64,000 nt of DNA, taken from the NCBI GenBank assembly GCA_947488325.1, contig CANKYZ010000003.1, positions 248,001 to 312,000 on the forward strand, in the 5' to 3' direction. The first letter of the stretch is position 1, and every line of letters starts with the position of its first letter. Shown in pieces: positions 53,058-61,427 of the stretch. The notes beneath the pieces were generated by a model that searched no databases, had not been told where the DNA came from, and was given only the letters and a program-made list of their open reading frames with translations. Position numbers and translations under genes: made by a program. The DNA is from an uncultured Erythrobacter sp. (lineage in GTDB: Bacteria; Pseudomonadota; Alphaproteobacteria; Sphingomonadales; Sphingomonadaceae).

Positions 53058-53963
53058 ATGAACGAACCAACAACAATTGCCTTTATTGGACTTGGCGTAA
53101 TCGGCGGGCCAATGACCGGTCACCTTGCTCGTGCTGGTCACTTGATGACAGCCTACAACCGCTCGCCGCAGCGCGCGCAGAATTGGGGCGACATCTGGTC
53201 GAAAGAGGGGCTGGCTGTGACTTTTGCCGCCAACCCGCGCGTAGCTGCTGCGAATGCTGACATTGTGATGATCTGTGTCGGCAATGACGAAGATCTCGCT
53301 AGTGTCACCACCGGCAAAGACGGTGTCCTTGCCTCAATGCGCGAAGATACCTTGCTGATCGACCACACCACGACTTCAGCAAATATGGCGAGGCAATTGG
53401 GAGATGAATGCGCCGTCAAAGGTATCATGTTTGTGGATGCCCCGGTCAGCGGCGGACAGGCGGGCGCGGAAAACGGACAGCTGGCGATTATGTGCGGCGG
53501 ATCTGATGCTGCGATGGAACGCGCAGAACCAGTGATGCAAGCCTATGCCAAATCCATTGTCCATGTCGGCCCAACGGGCGCAGGTCAGACCGCCAAGATG
53601 GCAAACCAGATGTGCATCGCGGGTGTTCTTGCTGGATTGTCCGAAGCTATTCGGTTGGCACAAGGAGCGGGGCTTGATCTCGACAAGGCATACGAAGCCA
53701 TTTCGGGCGGCGCTGCTCAGAGTTGGCAAATGGACAATCGCTGGGCGACGATGACGGCAGATACATTCGATTTCGGCTTTGCTGTTGATTGGATGCGCAA
53801 GGACTTGGGCTATGCTCTGGACGAGGCGATGCGGCTTGGCCTGTCATCGCCTATCACGGCCCTTGTCGATCAATTCTATGCTGATGTTCAGGCCCAAGGC
53901 GGAAACAGGCTCGATACTAGCGCACTCATCACGCGCCTTCCTAAAGCTTCTGATTCAAAGTGA
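53058..53963 (+). CDS. Beta-hydroxyacid dehydrogenase, 3-hydroxyisobutyrate dehydrogenase family
   Basis: 301-residue NAD(P)-dependent oxidoreductase of the 6-phosphogluconate/3-HIBADH fold. It shows the cofactor loop IGLGVIGGPMTGHLARAGH, the substrate motif DAPVSGGQAGAENGQLAIM and the catalytic Lys in GAGQTAKMANQMCIAG. The substrate could be hydroxyisobutyrate, tartronate semialdehyde or a related short hydroxyacid and is not resolved. The ATG at 53058 lies 87 bp from the threonine ammonia-lyase start in the opposite direction. The 3' end overlaps the longest frame of the amidohydrolase (GTGA). Confidence 0.9.
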   Translation: MNEPTTIAFIGLGVIGGPMTGHLARAGHLMTAYNRSPQRAQNWGDIWSKEGLAVTFAANPRVAAANADIVMICVGNDEDLASVTTGKDGVLASMREDTLLIDHTTTSANMARQLGDECAVKGIMFVDAPVSGGQAGAENGQLAIMCGGSDAAMERAEPVMQAYAKSIVHVGPTGAGQTAKMANQMCIAGVLAGLSEAIRLAQGAGLDLDKAYEAISGGAAQSWQMDNRWATMTADTFDFGFAVDWMRKDLGYALDEAMRLGLSSPITALVDQFYADVQAQGGNRLDTSALITRLPKASDSK

Positions 53964-53971
53964 GAATTTGC

Positions 53972-55639
53972 ATGATTCGATCCCTTCTTACCGCTGGCGC
54001 AGCGCTCCTTATGGTGTCAGCAACGGCTCCTGCTTCTGCTGACACACTGATCTACAATGTCGACGGCGTAACTATTGATGAAGAGGGCAAAGTCAAACGC
54101 TTCACTGCGCTGGTCTTTGACGATGATGGCCGGATCACGCATACGCTGGAACGCGGCGAAGAACGCCCTGATGACATCGAATTCGCTGTTGATGGAGAAG
54201 GCCAGGTTATGCTGCCCGGCATGATCGACGCACATGCTCATGTGATGAGCATTGGTATTGCAGCGCTCACTCTTGATCTATCTGAAACGGTCAGCCTAGA
54301 AGATGCACTCGCCAAAATCGCGGCGTTCGCCGAAGAGAATCCAGGTCGTCCGTGGATATTGGGCGGTGGCTGGAACCAGGAAAAGTGGAGCCTCGGCCGG
54401 TTCCCTACAGCTGCTGAGCTCGACGCTGTAGTTTCAGATCGCCCCACCTTGCTCGAACGCGCTGATGGCCATGCAATTTGGACGAACAGCGCGGCCATGG
54501 AACAGGCTGGCGTAAACGCTGATACACAAGCGCCGATTGGCGGCCGAATCATCCGCGATGCGGCCGGAAACCCCTCTGGCATTTTTATCGACAATGCCTC
54601 CGCACTCGTGGGGAACAGTGTTCCTGCGCCCCGTCCGGCGGACCGTGACCGGGCACTGGCGATCGCGCAGGACAGACTCCTCGCAAATGGCATCACCGCG
54701 GTGGCCGATATGGGAACCTCGATAGAGGACTGGCAGACCTTTCGCCGCTCCGCAGACCTTGGTCAGTTGCGACTTCGCATCATGTCGTATGCCAATTCAC
54801 CAGAAACAATGGAGCTCATAGGTGGCACCGGCCCGACACCTTGGCTTTATGAAGACCGCTTGCGGTTGAACGGCGTCAAACTCTATCTCGACGGTGCGCT
54901 TGGATCGCGCGGGGCTCTTTTGAAAGAACCCTATGAAGATGAGCCTGACTCAATTGGCCTACCACTGCTTACCCCGGCGGAATTGCGCAATCGAATGAGC
55001 CGAGCATCATTGGGCAATTTTCAATCAGCCGTCCACGCGATCGGCGACGCTTCCAATGCAGAGTTACTGCAAGCAATTGAAGAGTTATCCGACACCTATA
55101 GCGGTGACCGCCGCTGGCGGATTGAGCACGCACAGATTGTTGATGTTGATGACCTTGCAAGATTTGGCGACCATGGAATCATCGCTTCGATGCAGCCGCT
55201 CCATCAAACATCAGACCGCACTATGGCAGAGGCACGGCTTGGTGAAAACCGGCTGGGCGGTGCCTATGCTTGGCGTAGTATATTGGAAGCAGGCGGCCGT
55301 CTTGCCTTTGGATCAGATGCACCTGTTGAACCTGCAAATGCCTTCGCTGGCATTGCTGTTGCAATCAGCCGCACTGACGCGGACGGCCAGCCATTCGGCG
55401 GTTGGCGAGCGCACGAAGCCGTAAGCCGTGAGCAGGCACTTGCTGCTTTCACGTCCGAAGCTGCCTATGCTGGATTTGCAGATGGCAGATTTGGACGCCT
55501 GATGCCGGGCGAGCGTGCAGATTTTCTAATCGTTGATCGCGACCCGACGCTCGCATCTCCTGCCGACATTCGAGCAACAGAAATCCGAGAAGTCTGGGTC
55601 GGTGGAACCCGCGTTCTTTCTCAATCGCGAAACTTTTGA
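53972..55639 (+). CDS. Exported amidohydrolase (YtcJ-like metal-dependent hydrolase)
   Basis: 555 residues with a signal peptide (MIRSLLTAGAALLMVS, cleavage near ASA|DTL), placing the enzyme in the periplasm. Metal-dependent amidohydrolase fold: metal-binding His pair in LPGMIDAHAHVMS, PWILGGGWNQEKW, LYLDGALGSRGALL, VHAIGDASN, RWRIEHAQIV and FGSDAPVEPANAFAGI carrying the catalytic Asp. This is the YtcJ-like branch, and substrates are mostly unknown. The ATG at 53972 (signal peptide begins directly) is preferred over a GTG at 53960, which would overlap the upstream stop. Probably co-transcribed with the dehydrogenase. Confidence 0.9.
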   Translation: MIRSLLTAGAALLMVSATAPASADTLIYNVDGVTIDEEGKVKRFTALVFDDDGRITHTLERGEERPDDIEFAVDGEGQVMLPGMIDAHAHVMSIGIAALTLDLSETVSLEDALAKIAAFAEENPGRPWILGGGWNQEKWSLGRFPTAAELDAVVSDRPTLLERADGHAIWTNSAAMEQAGVNADTQAPIGGRIIRDAAGNPSGIFIDNASALVGNSVPAPRPADRDRALAIAQDRLLANGITAVADMGTSIEDWQTFRRSADLGQLRLRIMSYANSPETMELIGGTGPTPWLYEDRLRLNGVKLYLDGALGSRGALLKEPYEDEPDSIGLPLLTPAELRNRMSRASLGNFQSAVHAIGDASNAELLQAIEELSDTYSGDRRWRIEHAQIVDVDDLARFGDHGIIASMQPLHQTSDRTMAEARLGENRLGGAYAWRSILEAGGRLAFGSDAPVEPANAFAGIAVAISRTDADGQPFGGWRAHEAVSREQALAAFTSEAAYAGFADGRFGRLMPGERADFLIVDRDPTLASPADIRATEIREVWVGGTRVLSQSRNF

Positions 55640-55856
55640 CGGTGAACCCGTCAATTCGAAACACGTATTTGGACTATCTAAACAAATAGGTAGGGTTGCC
55701 TATCGACCTTAGGTTTGACCGGAGATATTCATCATTTGGTCATGTGAAAAGATCATAGCGCTTTCATAGAGGATTGTGGCGTCGCCCATAGCCTCTTTGT
55801 AGATTGTCTCTCGTATGGGTCGCTTCGCCGAATATTGTGTTAGAAGGGCGAGAGTT

Positions 55857-55874
55857 TGGTCGATTAATTGACCA
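55857..55874. promoter_or_regulatory. Near-perfect 18-bp palindrome, candidate operator
   Basis: TGGTCGATTAATTGACCA is self-complementary except for the two symmetric positions at C/G next to the AT core. The shape fits a dimeric regulator site. No regulator gene is adjacent. Confidence 0.4.
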
Positions 55875-55926
55875 TATGGTAAGTGATGCGATTGAGTGAC
55901 ATTGGATGTAAAATCTTGAATTCAAA

Positions 55927-55958
55927 CTGTTCTACTACCCTTTGTAGAAGCAGTTTTT
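55927..55958 (+). terminator. Terminator-like hairpin inside the intergenic region
   Basis: CTG-TTCTAC / GTAGAA-G-CAG stem (9 pairs, one bulged G), 8-nt loop, followed by TTTTT. It may end the amidohydrolase transcript 290 nt after its stop, end a small RNA, or attenuate transcription into the next gene. Confidence 0.5.
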
Positions 55959-55967
55959 CGCAAATTG

Positions 55968-55990
55968 GGGTTGCTACGTTTTCCCAACCC
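55968..55990 (+). other. Small leader hairpin
   Basis: Perfect 6-bp stem GGGTTG / CAACCC with an 11-nt loop, 50 nt before the start of the small exported protein. It may structure the 5' leader. Confidence 0.3.
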
Positions 55991-56039
55991 GCTTAGTTAG
56001 AGGGCGGATTTAGTCGCAGAGATTCATAGGAGAATACTA

Positions 56040-56270
56040 ATGAAGATTCGGAATTTGGTTCTGGCAACTGCAGCGCTTTCGCTTGCAGCATCGCCAGCTA
56101 TCGCAGAAGCTGCTTTTGAGCGTTCGGTTGCACCTGTAGAAGGTGAAAGCGAAATCGGCGGGGCCGGTGGTTCTACCCTCCTTCTCGCTTTGCTCGGTGC
56201 AGCAGCTGTAATTGGCGGCATCATCGTGATCGCTGATGGCGATGATGATGATTCGATCAGCGCTGGTTGA
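56040..56270 (+). CDS. Small exported single-span protein of unknown function
   Basis: 76 residues. Signal peptide MKIRNLVLATAALSLAASPA with cleavage at IAEA. Then a short charged segment, a Gly-rich hydrophobic span (LLLALLGAAAVIGGIIVIA) and an acidic tail (DGDDDDSI). The protein should sit in the membrane or envelope with a small acidic tail. The ATG at 56040 has AGGAG 7 nt upstream, and a strong terminator follows 20 nt after the stop, so this is a real, independently transcribed gene. Family not recognised; similar tiny envelope proteins are frequent in sphingomonads. Confidence 0.8.
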   Translation: MKIRNLVLATAALSLAASPAIAEAAFERSVAPVEGESEIGGAGGSTLLLALLGAAAVIGGIIVIADGDDDDSISAG

Positions 56271-56290
56271 ATTTGAAAAAATTGAATTGA

Positions 56291-56320
56291 AAGAGGCCCC
56301 TTTACCGGGGCCTCTTTTTT
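56291..56320 (+). terminator. Strong rho-independent terminator of the small exported protein gene
   Basis: Perfect GC-rich stem GAGGCCCC / GGGGCCTC (56293-56300 and 56307-56314) with a TTTACC loop, AA before and TTTTTT after. It lies 20 nt after the stop codon. Confidence 0.92.
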
Positions 56321-56398
56321 GTGTTCAATGAATTTGATCCTGCATTTAGACTGGATCTATAGAGGTAACCACGCGCGCATCCGTGCAGTCAGCTCTCG

Positions 56399-57244
56399 CT
56401 AATCGGTCGGTAGAGTGTTGCTTTCGGATGTATCTGACCCTTCGCTCACGGCCTCATCAGCGGTCTGATCTTGCGCGTCTTCTGAGCGCTTCATCGTACG
56501 CTCTTGCAAACGCATCAGCAGCAACGAACCCTCGAAAAGCAGCAGCAGCGGCACGGCCAAAATCACCTGGCTGCCCGGATCAGGCGGGGTCACAATTGCA
56601 CCGAGCGCCACAATTCCGACAATGACATAACGCCGCGCGCCCGCAAGCTGTGCGCGGCTCACGATCCCCGCACGGTGCAGCAACATGAGCAAAACGGGCA
56701 ATAGGAATGTTATCCCAAAAGCTAGGATAAACTGCATAACAAGGCTGAGATACTCACCCGCCGACGGCAGCGCCTGCACTTCGAGCCCGCCCGCCTCGCC
56801 ACCAAATCCAAGGAACCACTTAAACGCGGTCGGCATCACAACATAATAGGCCAAAGAAGCACCGCCGATAAACAGCACTGGCGTTGCGATCAGAAAGGGA
56901 AGAAATGCCTTTTTCTCTTTCGCATAGAGTCCCGGCGCGACAAAAGCCCATAGCTGGTTGGCGATTATTGGAAAGCTGACCATAAAGCCAGAAAACAACG
57001 CAACTCTAAGTTCGACAAAGAAAATTTCCGGGAGTTTTGTGAAGATCAACTGGCCCTCACCATCAGGGAATGCTCCCTTCAACGGCTGAACCAAAAAGCC
57101 CAGAATGGGATCAGCGAAATAGAAACACACAGCGAACCCGATCACCAGCGCAATCACCGAACGCACCAATCGCGCGCGCAACTCAATCAAGTGATCAAGC
57201 AGCGGGGCGCGGCTTTCATCGATATCTTTGATCTCCAGTGCCAT
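56399..57244 (-). CDS. tatC: Twin-arginine translocase subunit TatC
   Basis: 281-residue six-span core receptor of the Tat system, which exports folded proteins carrying twin-arginine signals (the GH10 enzyme of this window may be one). Landmarks: N-terminal APLLDHLIELRARLVRSV, FVELRVALFSGFMVSFPII, NQLWAFVAPGLYAKEKKAFL, LAFGITFLLPVLLMLL and PPDPGSQVILAVPL. A charged C-terminal tail of about 40 residues follows. The ATG at 57244 is 9 nt after the tatB stop, with AGG purines upstream. Confidence 0.97.
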   Translation of the reverse strand: MALEIKDIDESRAPLLDHLIELRARLVRSVIALVIGFAVCFYFADPILGFLVQPLKGAFPDGEGQLIFTKLPEIFFVELRVALFSGFMVSFPIIANQLWAFVAPGLYAKEKKAFLPFLIATPVLFIGGASLAYYVVMPTAFKWFLGFGGEAGGLEVQALPSAGEYLSLVMQFILAFGITFLLPVLLMLLHRAGIVSRAQLAGARRYVIVGIVALGAIVTPPDPGSQVILAVPLLLLFEGSLLLMRLQERTMKRSEDAQDQTADEAVSEGSDTSESNTLPTD

Positions 57245-57253
57245 CTTGATTGC

Positions 57254-57613
57254 CTATTCCCCCGTCTTCGCAGGGTCGCTAGCAATCGGTGCGGGAGCGG
57301 TATTTTCAGCATTTTTCTCAGCCGTTTTCGGCGGTGGACCGGTCATCACCGGTTCTCCAACCTCGGCTTCGCTGCTTGCAGCAGAGCGCTTCATGATCTC
57401 CTCATTCTGCGCTTTCCACTTTTTCTCCATGTCTTCCAATTCAGCTTCGCGCACCATCGTATCTATGCCGCTACGAAAGTGGGTGGAGACTTTGCGGACC
57501 TTGCCGATCCAGCGCCCTGCTGTGCGCATGGCCGTAGGCATATCCTTCGGCCCGATCACTAAGACCGCGACGATTATGATCACCAAGAGTTCAGCAGCGC
57601 CAATATCGAACAT
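57254..57613 (-). CDS. tatB: Sec-independent translocase protein TatB
   Basis: 119 residues: an N-terminal membrane span (MFDIGAAELLVIIIVAVLVI), the hinge GPKDMPTAMRTAGRWIGKVR, and an amphipathic helix rich in Lys and Glu, then an acidic Pro/Ala-rich tail. GPKDMP in place of the GP of TatA, and the longer helix, identify TatB. It forms the signal-peptide receptor with TatC. The ATG at 57613 has GAAGG upstream; the gap to tatA is 44 nt. Confidence 0.95.
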   Translation of the reverse strand: MFDIGAAELLVIIIVAVLVIGPKDMPTAMRTAGRWIGKVRKVSTHFRSGIDTMVREAELEDMEKKWKAQNEEIMKRSAASSEAEVGEPVMTGPPPKTAEKNAENTAPAPIASDPAKTGE

Positions 57614-57657
57614 TACGTGCCTTCAAACGCGCGCCAATACGCGCGGCTGCGGGTCAA

Positions 57658-57897
57658 TCAATTGGGCGAATCACTTGTTTCGCTCGTTTTAGTTTCGGTT
57701 GAGGTCGCATCTTCCGCCGGTGCCTCAATCTGCGCTTTGGAAGCGGGCGTCGCGCTCTCTTCCTCTGTCATACCTTTCTTGAAACTTGAGATGCCTTTAC
57801 CGAAATCGCCCATCATTTCTGAAATCCGCCCCCTGCCAAACAGGACCAAGACGACCAGCGCCACGATGACGATTTGCCAAATACCGATACCGCCCAT
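57658..57897 (-). CDS. tatA: Sec-independent translocase protein TatA
   Basis: 79-residue pore-forming Tat subunit. Short periplasmic start MGGIGIWQIVIVALVVLVLF, the hinge FGRGRISEMMGDFGKGISSF with its conserved Gly/Phe, then an amphipathic helix and a Ser/Thr/Glu-rich tail. The ATG at 57897 has GAGAGA 6 nt upstream. First of the tatABC unit, 94 bp after scpB. Confidence 0.96.
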   Translation of the reverse strand: MGGIGIWQIVIVALVVLVLFGRGRISEMMGDFGKGISSFKKGMTEEESATPASKAQIEAPAEDATSTETKTSETSDSPN

Positions 57898-57991
57898 GCG
57901 AATTCTCTCTCAATTGCCCAATATGGGTGTTGCCCAGCTAATATAGGGATGAAGGTCGTTTGACGCCAGCTTCACCTTAAATTGAAACGGT

Positions 57992-58681
57992 TCAGCCTTC
58001 TGAATTCGCGATTAAACCGGATTCCGGGGGCTCATTTGCAAGCTCTTGCAATACCTCAGTGCCGCCATTTTCGCCGGTATCAGCGTTCGCGTCACCATTG
58101 GGTGTGCCCATTGCTTCTTCAAGCACGTCTTCGACAGGATCGAGTAAGCCAGAAGCGCGCAACTCGTCGATTCCAGGCAAATCGCGGCGCGAGGTCAAAC
58201 CGAAATGGCCCAAGAACTCAGGCGTCGTCGCATAAATCACCGGACGGCCCGGCACTTCACGGCGCCCCGCAAGCTTTATCCAACCCGCCTCCATCAAAAC
58301 GTCCAACGTGCCCGCGCTTGTCTGAACACCCCGGATCGACTCAATCTCAGCTCGGCTCACAGGCTCATGATAGGCAATGATGGCCAGCACTTCGGTGGCG
58401 GCCCTGCTAAGGCGCCGTACCTGTTCCTTTTCACGGCGTAGCAAGTGCGCTAGATCAGGTGCCGTTTCGAAATGCCAGCGCTTGCCGCGTTCAACCAGAT
58501 GCACACCTCGGTCCGAATAATGGTCTTGAAGCGCTTTCAGGCCATCCCGCACCAGCGCCTTTTCCAACCCACCCAAATGTGCCGCCAGCGCATCAACCGT
58601 CAACGGTTCTTCTGAGGCGAACAAAGTCGCCTCAATGCTCCGCCCAATCTGATCAAGGAACTCTTCGGTATCTTGTTTCAC
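57992..58681 (-). CDS. scpB: Segregation and condensation protein ScpB
   Basis: 229-residue winged-helix subunit of the SMC-ScpA-ScpB condensin. Two winged-helix domains are visible: SIEATLFASEEPLTVDALAA, then SRAATEVLAIIAYHEPVSRA with the second wing IRGVQTSAGTLDVLMEAGWI, GRREVPGRPVIYATTPEFL and LGHFGLTSRRDLPGIDEL. The acidic C-terminal tail is variable. The start is GTG at 58681, overlapping the scpA stop (GTGA). Confidence 0.94.
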   Translation of the reverse strand: MKQDTEEFLDQIGRSIEATLFASEEPLTVDALAAHLGGLEKALVRDGLKALQDHYSDRGVHLVERGKRWHFETAPDLAHLLRREKEQVRRLSRAATEVLAIIAYHEPVSRAEIESIRGVQTSAGTLDVLMEAGWIKLAGRREVPGRPVIYATTPEFLGHFGLTSRRDLPGIDELRASGLLDPVEDVLEEAMGTPNGDANADTGENGGTEVLQELANEPPESGLIANSEG

Positions 58682-59565
58682 GCCTGCTCGCTTTGCTTGA
58701 CCTGTTTTGCTTGCTCACTTTGTTTCAGCCGCCGGATTTTTAGTGGCGCATAGGCGGTCTCCTGCGCGATTTCTGCCCTGCCGAGCCGTGCCAGTTCCAG
58801 CGCGGCGACAAAGCTAGATGCAAGCGCCGATTTGCGAAGTTCAGGGCCAGCATGAAGCGGCAGAAAATCCCGAATTTCCATCCATTCCAATGTCACACCC
58901 AGCATCGCCGAAACCCTGTCGAGCGCGCTATCAAGCGTCATGACCGGGCGATCAGAGACGTGATAAATGCGTGGTGCGGTACGCGCTTTGACCTGCCCGT
59001 ACGCCTGAATGAGCGAATAAGCATCGCTCTTCCACAAGGTCTTGCGGTCGGTCCGAAGCCCTTCGGGGTTGCCGCGAAGGAATATGTCGCGCCCCGTCCG
59101 ATCACGCGCCATCAAGCGGGCCGCCGCCTCCCGCATCGCTCCCAACCTTTGCAGTCGGAGTTGCAATCGCAGCGCCAATTCTTCGGGGCTTGGATCTTCT
59201 TGCTCGTTTTTTGGCAGCAACAGCGCCGATTTCAAAAAAGCCAGCCACGCTGCCATAACGAGGTAATCGGCGGCGAGTTCAAGCCGCAAATTCTGCGCTC
59301 GTTCAATATAATCAAGGTATTGATCTACCAGCGAGAGAATTGAGATTGCGCGCAAATCGACTTTCTGCCGACGCGATAGATCAAGCAGTAGGTCGAGCGG
59401 TCCTTCCCACCCATCCAGTTCCAGATACAGCGCCTCATCGCCTGATTTCGCACCTTGTTTCGCTGCTTCATCTGCGGGCCAATTATCGCGCATTTCCGCA
59501 GTCGGTTCCGCCACACCCAATGCGCCGCCGGTCAGCATGAAGCCATCTTGGGAGCCAGCGCTCAT
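58678..59565 (-). CDS. scpA: Segregation and condensation protein ScpA
   Basis: 295-residue kleisin that bridges SMC heads in chromosome condensation. The family signature LELDGWEGPLDLLLDLSRRQ is followed by KVDLRAISILSLVDQYLDYI, LRLELAADYLVMAAWLAFLK and SALLLP. The ATG at 59565 overlaps the nagZ stop by ATGA, and the stop overlaps the scpB GTG. A 35-residue Gly/Ala-rich tail precedes the core, and the C-terminus is Gln/Lys/Ser-rich with a near repeat of KQSEQAKQ. Confidence 0.95.
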   Translation of the reverse strand: MSAGSQDGFMLTGGALGVAEPTAEMRDNWPADEAAKQGAKSGDEALYLELDGWEGPLDLLLDLSRRQKVDLRAISILSLVDQYLDYIERAQNLRLELAADYLVMAAWLAFLKSALLLPKNEQEDPSPEELALRLQLRLQRLGAMREAAARLMARDRTGRDIFLRGNPEGLRTDRKTLWKSDAYSLIQAYGQVKARTAPRIYHVSDRPVMTLDSALDRVSAMLGVTLEWMEIRDFLPLHAGPELRKSALASSFVAALELARLGRAEIAQETAYAPLKIRRLKQSEQAKQVKQSEQA

Positions 59566-60590
59566 ACTGATGCGGCCTCCTCTGACAGAGTCAGCAAGGC
59601 GTCACGCTTTGCCAGCAACTCGCGCTGTTCATCCGCGATACCATCAGCGATCCGAGTGCCTGCTAGCGCTCTGTCCAGCCGCTCGGCAATCTTATCAGAC
59701 ATGAGGGGAAGCACGTCACAAATGCCCTGCATATGATCCTTCTTCGCCCAGCAATTCAGGATAATATCACAGCCCGCAGCATGAGCCGCGGCAGAGCGTT
59801 CAGGGATCGTTCCTTCAAGAGCCTCCATATCGATATCATCTGTAAGAAGCAGACCGTCAAAACCGATTGCCCCGCGAATGACATCACGAATAATCTTTGG
59901 GGATAGCGTCGCAGGGTTATCCGGATCCCAAACGGGGAACTTAAGGTGCCCTGTCATCCCGATCAGTGCCGAATTCAGCGCGCGGAACGGCTGTAGATCA
60001 TGCTCCAGTTCCTGCGCGCTGGCACGGACCGTTGGCATTTCCTTATGCGTGTCGACCATGGATCGCCCGTGGCCTGGCATGTGTTTGATACAGCCAGTGA
60101 CGCCACCAGACGTCAATCCGTCCAAAATCGCTCGGCCTATTGCTGCCACTTGCATGGGGTCGTCGCCCAATGATCGGTCGCCAATCACATCATGCGCGCC
60201 CACCTGCCTCAAATCGAGCGGCGGGTGATAATCGACCGTGATCCCCATCGCCGACAATTCCAGCGCCATCGCCTTGGCACTCGCACGTGCCGCCTCAATC
60301 GCGCTGGCCGGCGCTAGGGCATAGAGGCGGTCAAATGCTTCACCCGCAGGATAGGCAGACCAATGCGGCGGGCGCAGGCGCGCAACCCTGCCACCTTCTT
60401 GGTCGATTGAAATTAGCAGTCGCTCACGGCCATGAATTTCGCGAAGATCGTCTGTCAGCGCGCGCAATTGCTGTGGGTCCACGCAGTTGCGCCCGAACAG
60501 GATATAGCCAGCAGGATCTGCCTCGCGGAAGAATGCGCGTTCATCAGCCGTCAGTTCTGGGCCGGAACATCCGAAAATTACCGGAATCAT
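59562..60590 (-). CDS. nagZ: Beta-N-acetylhexosaminidase NagZ
   Basis: GH3 enzyme removing GlcNAc from 1,6-anhydro-MurNAc peptides in cytoplasmic peptidoglycan recycling. 342 residues, no signal peptide. Motifs: SIDQEGGRVARLRPP, VDYHPPLDLRQVGAHDVIGDRS, the signature CIKHMPGHGRSMVDTH with catalytic His, and the nucleophile Asp in GLLLTDDIDMEAL. In bacteria with inducible AmpC, NagZ products also affect beta-lactamase. The ATG is at 60590, and a 115-bp gap separates it from the SPOR gene. Confidence 0.95.
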   Translation of the reverse strand: MIPVIFGCSGPELTADERAFFREADPAGYILFGRNCVDPQQLRALTDDLREIHGRERLLISIDQEGGRVARLRPPHWSAYPAGEAFDRLYALAPASAIEAARASAKAMALELSAMGITVDYHPPLDLRQVGAHDVIGDRSLGDDPMQVAAIGRAILDGLTSGGVTGCIKHMPGHGRSMVDTHKEMPTVRASAQELEHDLQPFRALNSALIGMTGHLKFPVWDPDNPATLSPKIIRDVIRGAIGFDGLLLTDDIDMEALEGTIPERSAAAHAAGCDIILNCWAKKDHMQGICDVLPLMSDKIAERLDRALAGTRIADGIADEQRELLAKRDALLTLSEEAASV

Positions 60591-60705
60591 GGTGGAAGCC
60601 TTGCAGCGACTGGGCCTTCAGGCAAGCGCGCTAACCAATCACGCCGGATTTTTCCGGGGGAATCTGATTAGAAGCCGACGATTCACCCCCAAAAGCGGCG
60701 CTTTC

Positions 60706-61377
60706 TTATTTCACCTGACAATCAAGACCGTCCGATTTGAGGGCGGCGCAAAGCTGATTGGCGGCTGCTCGGTCGCTGGCTACGGCCTGAAGGCGATAGA
60801 CAGTCCCGATATCGACGGTGCCTTGTTCGATTCGGTAACGCACTCCGGCAAGAGCATCTGTGCGCCGGCTCAAATCGTTCCAGCCTTGCTCAGCCCGAGC
60901 GCGAGATGTGTATGCAGCAAGCTGCACGCCAACGCCGCTTGCACTCGAAGACGCCGCACCCGAGCCATTGGCCGAACCAGAGATATCGCTGCCCTGTCCT
61001 GAATTCCCATCGGTATCCATCACGCCTTCGCGAGTTCCGCCTTCGCCGACTACGGGAGCGACATTGCCGGTGCCTTCGAATTCTTTACCGCCCGGATCCT
61101 CAGGACGTTCCCTGATAGGGCCTTCGGGTGCTTCGATTGTACTGCCATCGGGCGCCAGCGCGGCATCGCTTGCCCGATTGGTGAAAAACCAAATCGCGCC
61201 GATTACTCCGACCAAAAGGAGAAGCAGGATGAGCAAGAAACCGATGATCTGGGCGGTGTCTATACCGCCCGGTTCCTCGTCATCTTCATCCGCTTCGAGC
61301 CAAGGCAGGCTGTCATCTTCAGACAGGTCGAGTTGATCCTCGCTCTGCTCGATCTCTTCAAATTCAGCTTCGATCAT
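60706..61377 (-). CDS. SPOR-domain membrane protein
   Basis: 223 residues: acidic cytoplasmic start (EQSEDQLDLSEDDSLPWLEA), one span near 44-68 (IIGFLLILLLLLVGVIGAIW), a Gly/Ser/Glu-rich periplasmic linker, and a C-terminal SPOR domain (VGVQLAAYTSRARAEQGWND, ending VASDRAAANQLCAALKSDGL). SPOR domains bind denuded septal peptidoglycan, so the protein probably localises at the septum, in line with the nearby nagZ. The ATG at 61377 is preceded by an in-frame GTG at 61380 with AAGGAAG 8-11 nt upstream; either could be used. Confidence 0.88.
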   Translation of the reverse strand: MIEAEFEEIEQSEDQLDLSEDDSLPWLEADEDDEEPGGIDTAQIIGFLLILLLLLVGVIGAIWFFTNRASDAALAPDGSTIEAPEGPIRERPEDPGGKEFEGTGNVAPVVGEGGTREGVMDTDGNSGQGSDISGSANGSGAASSSASGVGVQLAAYTSRARAEQGWNDLSRRTDALAGVRYRIEQGTVDIGTVYRLQAVASDRAAANQLCAALKSDGLDCQVK

Positions 61378-61427
61378 CACTGATCCGGCTTCCTTTTCAC
61401 TCCGTCAGCCCGATTCAGGCCATCCGG

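Larger units (their letters stand above)
55640..56039 (+). promoter_or_regulatory. 400-bp intergenic region with palindrome and hairpins, leader of the small exported protein
   Basis: No supported gene. An 18-codon frame (55815-55871) starts with ATG but lacks a ribosome binding site. The region holds an 18-bp near-palindrome (55857-55874), a terminator-like hairpin with a T-run (55927-55958), a second hairpin (55968-55990) and AGGAG 7 nt before the small gene. It could encode a small RNA ending at the first hairpin, or be a regulated 5' leader. A weak inverted repeat ATAGG-CCTAT lies near 55687. Confidence 0.4.

Noticed and set aside
55815..55871. 18-codon ATG frame in the 400-bp intergenic region
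   Set aside because: No ribosome binding site, and its codons run through the palindrome; likely chance.
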